The notes below the pieces were generated by a model that was not told where the DNA came from, did not search any database, and saw only the letters and a list, made by a program, of their open reading frames with translations. The position numbers and the translations under genes were made by a program. From Synergistaceae bacterium (lineage in GTDB: Bacteria > Synergistota > Synergistia > Synergistales > Synergistaceae), in assembly GCA_031269245.1 (NCBI GenBank), contig JAISZL010000079.1:1-33071 (forward strand): a stretch of DNA of 33,071 nt, in the 5' to 3' direction. This document shows, piece by piece, positions 25,237-33,071 of the stretch (positions are counted from its first letter, which is position 1; every line of letters starts with the position of its first letter).

Positions 25237-25279
25237 GTTGCGGGAGACTGTCTTATCTATATAAGTACGCACTCTAATA

Positions 25280-26398
25280 TTATGAAACAATCTCAAATAA
25301 AATGTCCAAATCCTGCGGCGTACAATATCTCATGTGCGCTATCTCATTTCGGATTCTGTGCAGGAAATGTATTCTCTCAGAATCAACGCGGGAAGGAATG
25401 TGCAAGAGCCGGTTCCGCGAGACATCTGAGTTCGTCTTCGTGCATAATAACACCAGAACGGCGAGATCCACATCTTCTGGCTCTCGCACGATATTTCCAA
25501 ATCTTATAATCGGCTCCTTTGCAAGCGCTTGTTTTATAGGGTCATGGTATTTTTCGATAAAACCAATCTGCTCCTCTTCTATTTGGGGAAACACAACCTG
25601 AAGTTGTGCGCGCCAAATGACCCGGCTAGCGTTCAAGTCTTTTGCAATTTTATATAAATTATCACTATGAAAATCGGTATCATAAATAAATTCAGCCACA
25701 TGCTCCAAATTACTTCCATAAAGAATGGAAGCCAATGTAGCCACGTATTTCTTCCATCGACTGCTCAAAGAGAGCCTAGAGACGAGTAAGCTGCAAAACA
25801 ACAATCGGTCGTATTCCGTGATAAAATTACCCGAGTCAATCTCAGTCATATGTCGTGGCAAGGAAACATCTCGTCGATTACGATTATTGCTGGAGTCAGT
25901 GCCAGCATTTCTCTCCCCGTCTTCAGCATCGCAATCAGATAAATACTCGATGACCAACAGACCTCTGTCTATCGACTTCGGGTTATATTGTTTGCAGAAG
26001 TTTAGCCATTTTAAAGTTTTATGCCAGTTACTACAGGTGATCCAAACAATCTGCCCCTCAAGGACACGTTCTTTTTCAATGTAATTCGCTAGTGAAACAC
26101 TGCTCGTTTCACGATAGTTGTCATCGGCATCGGGAGAAAATTTCAGTAACACGCGGCCAGGATCGGTCTCGTTATCCGATGGGACACAATATTGGATCTG
26201 AAGATCCTGTTCTTTGTCTAATAGGAGTTGTTCGGTTTGCTTTCGAATCTCACCCCACCATGGTACGTCGGGAGCGATTTGCAGAAATATGGATTTTCCT
26301 TCTATCAGCGACGTGACTATAGCGTTTTTCATCACAACCGGTCCTGTGATCTGATTCCACCAGACTGTATTCGGATCATTACCAGGCGCGCTATGCAT
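25280..26398 (-). CDS. HEPN-motif protein, putative effector of a two-gene conflict system
   Basis: 372 residues from the ATG at 26398, which overlaps the stop of the large ATPase gene by eight bases and so is coupled to it. The extreme C-terminus reads HFLHRIRNEIAHMRYCTP, with R350, N351 and H355 forming the RNxxxH motif of HEPN ribonucleases and toxins. The N-terminal half has β-strand-like hydrophobic runs (KSIFLQIAPDVP, QIVWITCS, GLLVIEYL) that resemble a P-loop fold, but no Walker A lysine is present, so it may be a degenerate NTPase. Regions with NNRNRRD are likely linkers. I do not know a named family. The gene has much lower G+C than its neighbours. An RNA-cleaving role is inference from the motif only. 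Confidence 0.75.
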   Translation of the reverse strand: MHSAPGNDPNTVWWNQITGPVVMKNAIVTSLIEGKSIFLQIAPDVPWWGEIRKQTEQLLLDKEQDLQIQYCVPSDNETDPGRVLLKFSPDADDNYRETSSVSLANYIEKERVLEGQIVWITCSNWHKTLKWLNFCKQYNPKSIDRGLLVIEYLSDCDAEDGERNAGTDSSNNRNRRDVSLPRHMTEIDSGNFITEYDRLLFCSLLVSRLSLSSRWKKYVATLASILYGSNLEHVAEFIYDTDFHSDNLYKIAKDLNASRVIWRAQLQVVFPQIEEEQIGFIEKYHDPIKQALAKEPIIRFGNIVREPEDVDLAVLVLLCTKTNSDVSRNRLLHIPSRVDSERIHFLHRIRNEIAHMRYCTPQDLDILFEIVS

Positions 26399-29300
26399 TT
26401 GCCTCTGCCTCCTCGATTCTTGGATCAGCGAGAAATTCCAGCACCGACTTTTCACTGCCTATCATATTCAAGAAGTTATTGCGCCGAAAACAGTAATGAC
26501 GTTCGGCATCTTCTTTTTCCACAGAGCTCCAAAGTATTCCCATTTCTGCCATTTCAGCCAGCAAGGCGTCCAAGCCCGCAGTGTGCAATGAAACTATGTC
26601 GTCAAGATTGTATTCTTTCGCTGCATTAGCTATTTTCTCAGCAGTATAACCATACCAAATGCGCTCATCTTCGAGATAATACAGATAAGCTAGGATATTT
26701 GCTGCGATTTTATAGCGAACATCGAGCTCCAGCGTCATATTCAGCTTTTGTTTGATACTTTCATTCATGTCAGCCGATGACAAAATCGTCCCCATCTGTT
26801 CATCTGAAAGAGTAAACGGCGGGTTGTTCCGAGAGTTGTAGTATTTCCCGTAATTCTCTGAGATGGTTTGTATCAACTTATATCCAAAGAAATGAAGTAT
26901 ACCCGGATAGTAATTCGTATTTATCAGTATAAGTTCCAAGTTTTCTTGAGTAATGTTATACCCAAGGTATTGCAGAGGACGCTGTATGAGGCTTCTGGCG
27001 TCGTTTGACGACAGAGGTTTGATACAGAGGGGGTTGCCGAGTTGCCCCAATGGGCTGTTTTTACTGATCGCCATACAGGTCCTGGCCACATTGTGCAGAC
27101 CCGCAAAAACAAACTTAAAGCCATTGCTGGTGTCTCCCATGAGAGTGATCAATGGAGTAAATATTTCGTAGCGTTCGTTAGAAGCATCTTCCAGGAAAGA
27201 GTCGGCCTCGTCTATCAATAACAACAATTTGTTTACTCTTCCGCCATTGAACATCTTGCGCATGTACTGACACAACTCGTCCCAAGTAGACGGATTTTCG
27301 TCCTCTTTCAGAAGTTTCCCGAGATGGAGTTCATCACTCAAAGAGATCAAAGTGGCGGATACGTCTTTGTTTTTTGCGTCGATAAAAAACGCGTATTCTT
27401 TAAGGTCAGGCTTGTTGACTATGCTCCTGGCTCGTCGCATTAAGGCCGTCTTCCCCAACTGCCTTCCTCCGTATACCAGATTAGCGCCAGTCGGGGCAGT
27501 GATATCGTTCAGCTCGCTCTTACGACCGAAAAACATTTCGTCCGGGATAGGACCGCTCCCATTTACAAAAGGCTGGTAATACGTTAAGGGAAGCGCGCAG
27601 CTTAAAAGCGTCGGTATTCGGACACTCGGATCCCGCGTCGCAAGATATAGGATGAGAGCGTGATCAATCAAAAGAAAGGTGCCCACTTCGCTTGTTTTTT
27701 TAAGCTCCTCGGTGAAGCTGCGTCGCTTGACTAGTTCGAAAAGACTATCCAAAAGAACGATAGAGTTTTGGCCGGCGCTTAGATTGATGATCTCCTCTTT
27801 TAGATCCTGCGCGGTATGATCTCCGTAAAGACAGATGACGCAGAATGTTTTCTGTCCAGCCGACGTGCCGAAAGCATCGATTGGGTGGGGATAATCGGGA
27901 AGGTTTTTCGGCGCGCCTTTGACTTTGATATTGAAGACCTCTGAATTGTCGTATCCATTGACGGGATCCCGTTTTTTGATTTCCACGACGTTGAAACCCA
28001 GTTCGGCGAACAAGTTCTTAAGCGACCCTTCTTTGTTTGGATGCGAATCACCCTTGCCTTTTGGCCAATTGTTCAAAATATTTCCAAGGCTCTCATGGTA
28101 CCGCTTGCTCCACGAGGCGTCTATCAGATTCATTTTTTCAAGAGTGTTTTTCCCCCAGTTATTCAGCCGGCTTCCTTTGTTGCTCCTGCATTGTCTGGAC
28201 AACTCTTCAAAAACACCCAGGAAATCAGCGAAAACATTTTTCTCCTCACTAAATGCCTGTTCATCTTCCGCCAGCTTCGTTTCCCCTGACTCAAGTTTTT
28301 TTAAAAAGTCCTCCGCTACCACAAAATTTCCGCTATTCAGTTTTTCCGCTGCCAGCATCGCGAGGGGACAGTATTCTTCCCCTTTTTCTTTCGTAATTGA
28401 TTCCTCGAACCCTTTCAGGCGATTTCGCAATTTTGACTCCACAGCGTCCTTTTCTTTATCCATTTCCAGCCTCAAAAAATCAAGAAAGAGTCTGTAAAGA
28501 CCGAAGTTTGAGTTTTCGCGAAAGTTTTTACTGAAGTGATCAAACATCCGCAATATCCGCTCTTTTGTGTGTTCCTCGATGCGAACATAAGCATAAGCAA
28601 GCTCAATGTCCGCCTTAAATTTTTGTTCTTCTATTTCGATTGATTTCTGTGCTTTTGAAACGTTGTTCTTCCATACGGATTCGTCTATAACGACCTCGCT
28701 GACGTCCTGATTTGGCGCGTAGCGCTTCAGGACTCGGCATATCCATATAGCGTTCCCAATATTGTCAAAATACTCCCTGTAAGCCTTATCGCTGGTTCTG
28801 CACAGGACCTTTGGCAAGTCCAGGCGTTCTGAACGAATATGCTCCAGCGACCTTCTCCACAGTTCGAAACCATTGATATCGCAAGAGATTGGGTCAAGGA
28901 TGGGTTTGCCGTCAGGTCCCAGTTCCACCCAATGACTTTTTAGAAAATCCGAAAACGCGAACTGGTCGTTCACAAGTTCCCCAGCGGTCAGAGCATGTAA
29001 AACCCTGCGAAGCGTATATACGACTGGAGCCATATTGGCTGATTTCAGCTGAGTCAATGCCTTAGGGATCAGTTCCTGCAAACGATCGCGGATCGATTTG
29101 ACCTGTGGACTTGTATTTGCCGAGTCGCCCTCCGCAAAATCCTGCCACTCCGCTATCAGGTCACGGCGTGTTTTGATTTCCTCAAACACTATTTCTCTAG
29201 CCTTGCTCTTCAGTGCTGAAGCCGCGGATCTTTCGCTTCTCGCCACTTCTCGCCACTTTTCATTTATAAAGGCGTCGATTTTATCATTGTTTGCTAACTC

Positions 29301-30878
29301 TTCGAGCACTAGCTTTACGACGGATAAATCTCGAGTCTTGCCATCGGCAACGAGCGCTAGCGCCTCATCTAGATCGCTATTGGGGCCGAAGCATATAGAA
29401 ATGATATTATCGGCGCCGGGAAAACGCGGCATCTTATTTTGAAGCTTCTTAAGAAGAGTTATTGTCCCGCGCATGCCTTTCGCTCGCGCAATTATGTTTA
29501 GTCTGCGATCATCAAGCGTGTTCTTATCACCAAAGCTCACCAATTCTTTCTGCGAAAAACCGCGTTTTTGGACGGAGAAAACATGATATATCTCTCTCAA
29601 CGTCGTGGAATATTTATCGATGTAATCTTCCAGCATCCTTATAGAGCTGATCCCGGTGTCGAAGAGGCTGTACTCGAACGCTGTCTCGGGCATGAACATC
29701 GCTCGCAGCAAGGCTGCGAGATAAAGAGGATCACGCTTATTCACATCGTCGAAGACCTCGTCCATGGCGGTCGCTGAATATATCCTGATCCTGTCGTCCA
29801 AAGGAGCATCCGTGCCAAACAGAAAACGCTTGTACGCAGACTGATATTGAGGATTTTTCTGCGCCATCGTTTTTAGCAGTACCGCGGCCCGCGCGAACTC
29901 CCCAGGGAATCGCCCCGTATCTTCTATGACAGATTCCCTTATCAATGCTGAAACTAACATGCGTATATAATTTTCCTCATCAATTTCGGCGTTGTCGGAG
30001 TCGCATCCGCTTTCGAGAATAAACTCAGCTATCTCTTTCGAAGAACTGCTGTCTCCAACGGGTATTATCGAAACCTGTGAGGACTGAGTGAGAATGCTCG
30101 CGGCTTGTTTGTTTTCATCATGGCGCTCGGCTGACAAGAGGCTATGCCTTGATGTTTCCCGCGTACCTGATTCCTCCAGCCCTTCGCTTGGTTCTCCAGC
30201 ATCATCCGAATTTGCCAAACTAGCTAATGTCTCCAGCTTCGACGGTTCTTCTGGCGTAGCGGTTATTGCTTCGTCGGCCACATTGTTTTTCTCTTTTAGT
30301 GAAAACTGTCCGCTATAAAGCAACCTGGGAATAGGTTTTGGGAATTCGGTTTCAATGCGTTCTTCCTGTACATGAGAAATATCGAGATTAGGCTCGGAAA
30401 GTATGTCTAGAAAAAGACGAAATGGCGCCGAGTCTTCAATGATGCGCTCGGAGTCAGTTTCATCTAATATCAGGCTGGCTTTTTTCTTGCATTCATCAAA
30501 GAGCGCGCGCACAGAATCGTTATCGGTATTAACTTGTAAAAATAACCCGAGTGTCTTTTTCGCATCCTCAATAACAACGAGATCTTTCTGTTTATCAGTC
30601 AGAAGACGTTCTAGAACGTTAAGTTTTCTTTCCTCACATGCGGGCAATAGTTCATTGATTTTTCCAGACAGTTCAATCTGCATTTTTTTATGCACTTCCA
30701 CAACTTCAAGGACGTCGTTAAATAACTGCGTATCGATCAAACACCCATCGCCTAACGCGTCAATGACAACCTGGCATTTACCGACCGTTTCCTTTAACCG
30801 CGCACGAAAATTTGTAAAAAGTTCTTTCGTTGATTCCAACGTGTCGTTCTTAACCCCTTGGGTTTCTGTATGAATCAT
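26391..30878 (-). CDS. Large STAND/AAA-type ATPase, putative sensor of a conflict system
   Basis: 1495 residues. The first 140 residues are helical, then comes a Ser/Glu-rich linker (about 170-310) and a long α-helical region to about 940. The C-terminal part has an FGRKSEL box near 1115, typical just before the P-loop of STAND/ORC-like ATPases; Walker A GGRQLGKT (1137-1144, K1143), Walker B LLLLIDEADSF (D1223, E1224), FAGLHNVART (sensor-like) and a winged-helix-like end. The segment at about 950-1110 (LFAELGFNVVEIKK, then IVLLDSLFELVKRRS) is an unassigned domain before the ATPase. GGGGGAGG lies eight bases before the ATG. It belongs to a class of large uncharacterised ATP-binding proteins that I have seen paired with a small partner; no name is known to me. 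Confidence 0.85.
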   Translation of the reverse strand: MIHTETQGVKNDTLESTKELFTNFRARLKETVGKCQVVIDALGDGCLIDTQLFNDVLEVVEVHKKMQIELSGKINELLPACEERKLNVLERLLTDKQKDLVVIEDAKKTLGLFLQVNTDNDSVRALFDECKKKASLILDETDSERIIEDSAPFRLFLDILSEPNLDISHVQEERIETEFPKPIPRLLYSGQFSLKEKNNVADEAITATPEEPSKLETLASLANSDDAGEPSEGLEESGTRETSRHSLLSAERHDENKQAASILTQSSQVSIIPVGDSSSSKEIAEFILESGCDSDNAEIDEENYIRMLVSALIRESVIEDTGRFPGEFARAAVLLKTMAQKNPQYQSAYKRFLFGTDAPLDDRIRIYSATAMDEVFDDVNKRDPLYLAALLRAMFMPETAFEYSLFDTGISSIRMLEDYIDKYSTTLREIYHVFSVQKRGFSQKELVSFGDKNTLDDRRLNIIARAKGMRGTITLLKKLQNKMPRFPGADNIISICFGPNSDLDEALALVADGKTRDLSVVKLVLEELANNDKIDAFINEKWREVARSERSAASALKSKAREIVFEEIKTRRDLIAEWQDFAEGDSANTSPQVKSIRDRLQELIPKALTQLKSANMAPVVYTLRRVLHALTAGELVNDQFAFSDFLKSHWVELGPDGKPILDPISCDINGFELWRRSLEHIRSERLDLPKVLCRTSDKAYREYFDNIGNAIWICRVLKRYAPNQDVSEVVIDESVWKNNVSKAQKSIEIEEQKFKADIELAYAYVRIEEHTKERILRMFDHFSKNFRENSNFGLYRLFLDFLRLEMDKEKDAVESKLRNRLKGFEESITKEKGEEYCPLAMLAAEKLNSGNFVVAEDFLKKLESGETKLAEDEQAFSEEKNVFADFLGVFEELSRQCRSNKGSRLNNWGKNTLEKMNLIDASWSKRYHESLGNILNNWPKGKGDSHPNKEGSLKNLFAELGFNVVEIKKRDPVNGYDNSEVFNIKVKGAPKNLPDYPHPIDAFGTSAGQKTFCVICLYGDHTAQDLKEEIINLSAGQNSIVLLDSLFELVKRRSFTEELKKTSEVGTFLLIDHALILYLATRDPSVRIPTLLSCALPLTYYQPFVNGSGPIPDEMFFGRKSELNDITAPTGANLVYGGRQLGKTALMRRARSIVNKPDLKEYAFFIDAKNKDVSATLISLSDELHLGKLLKEDENPSTWDELCQYMRKMFNGGRVNKLLLLIDEADSFLEDASNERYEIFTPLITLMGDTSNGFKFVFAGLHNVARTCMAISKNSPLGQLGNPLCIKPLSSNDARSLIQRPLQYLGYNITQENLELILINTNYYPGILHFFGYKLIQTISENYGKYYNSRNNPPFTLSDEQMGTILSSADMNESIKQKLNMTLELDVRYKIAANILAYLYYLEDERIWYGYTAEKIANAAKEYNLDDIVSLHTAGLDALLAEMAEMGILWSSVEKEDAERHYCFRRNNFLNMIGSEKSVLEFLADPRIEEAEANA

Positions 30879-30904
30879 ATGTAAACCTCCCCCCCAATCC
30901 GTGC

Positions 30905-30957
30905 ATTATATTGAGCTAATTTGGTATGATACATATTCTTTGGTAAGAACATGTTCT
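30905..30957 (-). promoter_or_regulatory. Putative promoter and operator of the AT-rich island
   Basis: A perfect -10 TATAAT (reverse strand, 30905-30910) lies 26 bases upstream of the ATG; the expected -35 position is weak. A perfect 12-base palindrome, AGAACATGTTCT, sits at 30946-30957, about 40 bases before the -10. Its spacing (two bases between GAAC and GTTC) differs from the Gram-positive LexA box, so the regulator is unknown. No gene is seen in 30879-31041. Confidence 0.4.
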
Positions 30958-31041
30958 GTTGAGATTCAGCTATCGCAAGCATCACATAATGGCTTTTCTA
31001 AAGTTCATCTTGCTCCTTGTATAAAACACGTTCTCTCCAGG

Positions 31042-32673
31042 TCAAACTTTGGACTCGACGCCGATATTTATCCCGCGATACTTCGTCCGGAGGACGGTCT
31101 TTTCGATCTTGCCCGTCGGGTTGCGGGGCACCTCGTCGAAGATGAAGCGCCTGGGCCTCTTATAGCGGGGCAGCGTCTCGCAGTGCGCCTCCATCTCCTC
31201 CGTTGAGCACTCCCGGCCCTCCTTGAGTGAGACTATCGCCACCGGCACCTCCACGAGACGCGGGTCGTTGGCGCCGATCACCGCCACGTCCTTCACGCAG
31301 TCGAGCTGGCGTATGTGGTCCTCTATCTGTATGGGGTATATGTTCTCCCCACCGCTTATGATCACGTCCTTTTTCCTGTCGACCAGGTAGATGAAGCCCT
31401 CCTCGTCCTCATAACCCATGTCGCCGGTGAAGAGCCATCCGTCGCGCAGCGAGGCCGCCGTAGCCTCCGGGTCGTTGTAGTAGCATTTCATGACGCCCGG
31501 CCCCTTTACCAGCAGTTCGCCTATCGCGCCGCGCCTCACAGGGAGCGCGTCGTCGCCCACGATCTTCGTCTGCCACCCCAGGCCCGCCCTGCCTATCGCT
31601 CCGACCTTGCGCGTGTTTTCGATGCCCAGGTGGACGCAACCCGGCCCCATTGCCTCGCTCAGCCCGTAATTGGTGTCATATGCCTGGTCCGGGAAGTGCT
31701 CCCTCCAGCGCATGACCAGCTCCGGCGGCACCGGCTGCGCCCCAATGTGCATCAGCCGCCACTGGCCGAGCCTGTAGTCCTCGAACCTGAGCGACCCTAA
31801 GCCCACCGCCTGTAGAATGTCCTGCACCCACGGTACGAGCATGAACGCCACCGTTACCCCCTCGTCGGATACGGCGCTCAATATCGACTCCGGCCTGGCG
31901 TCGCGCAGCAGGACCGCTCCGCTGCACGACAGGAGGCTGCCCAGCCAGTGCATCATCGCCCCGGTGTGGAAGAGTGGGGCTAAGCAGAGGAATACGTCGT
32001 CCTCCGTCTGCCCGTGATTCCTCTGCTCCGTGAGGCACACGGAGAGGATGCTCGCGTGGTTTTGCAGTATGGCCTTGGGCATTCCTGTGGTGCCCGACGT
32101 GAAGTATATGGCGGCGGCGTCCTCGTCGGATATCGTTACGCCTGGCGCGCCGGGATTTTCTTCCCTCGTGGCCGCGTGGTAGTTGACAGCGCCGTCTGGG
32201 CGCCCCCTGCCGACGAATACGAGGTGTTTTACGCTGGGGGCGCTCTCGTCCAGACCGTGGATGTACTCAGCGAACTCATGGCCGAGGAACAGCGCGTCGC
32301 ACCGCGTGAGTTCGAGGCAGCATTGAATCTCCGCGCGGGTGTTCCTGTAGTTGAGCGGGACGACCATGGCCCCACTGCGGAGGATTCCGAAGTATATGGG
32401 GAACCACTCCAGGGCGTTCGTCATGAGCATTGCCGCCTTGCCGCCCCTACCGATGCCGCGCGAGAGGCAGAAGTTCGCCACCCTGTTCGCCTGGCGGTCC
32501 ATGTGCCCCCACGTTGTCTCCCGGCGGCGGGCGCCGTCGGGATAGCTTGGCCCGTCCTCGTAGTCCCTCCAGGATATGAATGTCCCGTTCTCCACCCTGG
32601 GGTTTATCTCCACGATGGCGATATCCTGCCCCTTTAGCTCCGCGTTGCGTCTCAGCAGATCTGTAATTGGCAC
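31042..32673 (-). CDS. Acyl-CoA synthetase, AMP-dependent (fatty/organic acid ligase)
   Basis: 543 residues. The adenylate-forming superfamily signature YFTSGTTGMPKA is at 190-201, followed by the A5-like NYGLSEA, GWLFTGDMGYEDEEGFIYLVDRKKD (given here as FTGDMG...DRKKD) and the C-terminal PTGKIEKTVL lysine motif. It activates a carboxylic acid with ATP to an acyl-AMP, then to the CoA thioester, in the cytoplasm. Size and motifs fit medium- or long-chain ligases; the acid cannot be told from the sequence. Start is GTG 32673 with GGGAGG upstream. Adjacent genes do not suggest a pathway. Confidence 0.92.
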   Translation of the reverse strand: MPITDLLRRNAELKGQDIAIVEINPRVENGTFISWRDYEDGPSYPDGARRRETTWGHMDRQANRVANFCLSRGIGRGGKAAMLMTNALEWFPIYFGILRSGAMVVPLNYRNTRAEIQCCLELTRCDALFLGHEFAEYIHGLDESAPSVKHLVFVGRGRPDGAVNYHAATREENPGAPGVTISDEDAAAIYFTSGTTGMPKAILQNHASILSVCLTEQRNHGQTEDDVFLCLAPLFHTGAMMHWLGSLLSCSGAVLLRDARPESILSAVSDEGVTVAFMLVPWVQDILQAVGLGSLRFEDYRLGQWRLMHIGAQPVPPELVMRWREHFPDQAYDTNYGLSEAMGPGCVHLGIENTRKVGAIGRAGLGWQTKIVGDDALPVRRGAIGELLVKGPGVMKCYYNDPEATAASLRDGWLFTGDMGYEDEEGFIYLVDRKKDVIISGGENIYPIQIEDHIRQLDCVKDVAVIGANDPRLVEVPVAIVSLKEGRECSTEEMEAHCETLPRYKRPRRFIFDEVPRNPTGKIEKTVLRTKYRGINIGVESKV

Positions 32674-32711
32674 ACCTAATTCCTCCCGTAGCTCGTCCTT
32701 ATGTCGTTTGC

Positions 32712-32780
32712 GTCTTACCTGCCATCGTCGCGCAGGTAAGACAGAGCAATATAATACCCTAAAAAATCGCGAGTGGGCAA
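32712..32780 (-). promoter_or_regulatory. Promoter and palindromic leader of the acyl-CoA synthetase gene
   Basis: On the reverse strand TTGCCC (32775-32780) and TATTAT (32751-32756) are separated by 18 bases. A perfect 11-base inverted repeat, GTCTTACCTGC (32712-32722) and GCAGGTAAGAC (32732-32742) with a nine-base spacer, begins at about +2 to +32 of the transcript. That size and symmetry suit a TetR- or FadR-type operator, though a leader hairpin is equally possible. Confidence 0.55.
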
Positions 32781-32840
32781 ATAGGACTTGAATGATACCA
32801 ATTCGATTTCAATTGGGCGTTAATAACGCATCTGAGAGCC

Positions 32841-33071
32841 TGTCCAAAAACTCTTGTTTGTGATGTATTATATAAATGGTCAAAGCATACGCGGATGGGA
32901 GGGGAATACGTTAAAATTTCGGACAGATATCTAAGCGGTAGTGAAAGAGGGGAAGCTGAGGTGTCTGTTAAAGTGTTGGAGATCAGAAGGAAATTCGATG
33001 AAGAGTTCAAGAAGAATGCGGTGAAGCTGAGCTATGCGAGCCCGAAAAAGATCGGCGAGGTGACAAAAAAC
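32841..33071 (+). mobile_element. IS3-like insertion sequence, left end, runs off window
   Basis: The outer end probably begins near TGTCCAAAAACTC (32841 onward), a TG-initiated sequence like IS terminal repeats, 54 bases before the first gene. Only the left end is in the window, so the partner repeat and target duplication cannot be tested. Composition drops sharply here and the transposase reading frame follows. Confidence 0.5.
32895..33071 (+). CDS. IS3-family transposase OrfA, N-terminal part (cut by window edge)
   Basis: The frame opens at ATG 32895 and stays open to the end (59 codons). A GTG at 32961, preceded by a purine-rich stretch (GAGGGGAAG), could also be the true start. The translation RRKFDEEFKKNAVKLSYAS then PKKIGEVTKN is the start of the IS3-type OrfA helix-turn-helix that binds the IS ends. 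OrfB, the integrase-like DDE part, would lie beyond the edge. Intact as far as seen. Confidence 0.78.
   Translation, partial: MGGEYVKISDRYLSGSERGEAEVSVKVLEIRRKFDEEFKKNAVKLSYASPKKIGEVTKN

Noticed and set aside
30946-30957. AGAACATGTTCT as a LexA box
   Set aside because: The half sites match, but the central spacing is two rather than four bases, so I list it only as an unassigned palindrome.
1-33071. CRISPR array
   Set aside because: No regularly spaced direct repeats were seen on either strand.

Overview
The window is a 33 kb piece of a high-GC bacterial chromosome (about 60% G+C by eye outside one AT-rich block). Genes are dense, with many GTG and TTG starts and strong GGAGG ribosome sites. 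The gene set looks like an anaerobic, Gram-negative-type lineage: a TGS/threonyl-tRNA-synthetase-like nucleoside kinase, MutS2/CvpA/ZapA/AlaX in one operon, molybdate transport beside Mo-hydroxylase-type maturation genes, and type IV pilin-like genes. Synergistota is my best guess, by inference only; there is no rRNA or tRNA in the window to confirm it.

Layout. (1) 1-2140 is a graveyard of mobile DNA: a Fic protein (cut by the window edge) with its own promoter, the C-terminal stub of a P4-type tyrosine integrase abutting the N-terminal stub of an IS1182/IS5-like transposase, and two more short coding remnants. (2) 2138-2753 (+) holds a small unidentified ORF and a diacylglycerol kinase gene (dgkA), neither with an ATG/GTG/TTG at the expected place. 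(3) 2888-9850 (-) is a probable operon: nucleoside kinase, SNF2-family ATPase, SWIM zinc-finger protein, M24 aminopeptidase, ending at a strong hairpin terminator shared with dgkA. (4) 10048-11475 (+) is a secreted alkaline phosphatase; a GNAT acetyltransferase follows on the other strand. (5) 12149-16893 (-) is a housekeeping operon: AlaX-like editing protein, coiled-coil protein, ZapA, CvpA, MutS2. (6) 17141-18102 (+) is a pair of pilin-like genes. (7) 18210-24082 (+) is a molybdenum block: modABC with a clear promoter and a near-palindromic operator, an intergenic repeat element, a Fur-family regulator, a molybdopterin-binding protein and a MocA-like nucleotidyltransferase fused to an HD domain; an AI-2E family membrane protein follows. 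(8) 25280-30878 (-) is an AT-rich two-gene island. (9) 31042-32673 (-) is an acyl-CoA synthetase with a palindromic leader, and the right edge is the start of an IS3-type insertion sequence.

The most interesting part is region 8. A 1495-residue protein ends in a STAND/AAA-type ATPase (GRxxEL, Walker A, Walker B). It is translationally coupled (8-base overlap) to a 372-residue protein that carries a canonical HEPN-type RNxxxH motif at its C-terminus. Base composition, isolation between unrelated core genes, and the large-ATPase-plus-HEPN architecture suggest a horizontally acquired, probably anti-phage, conflict system that I cannot match to a named one. This is inference: no database search was possible.
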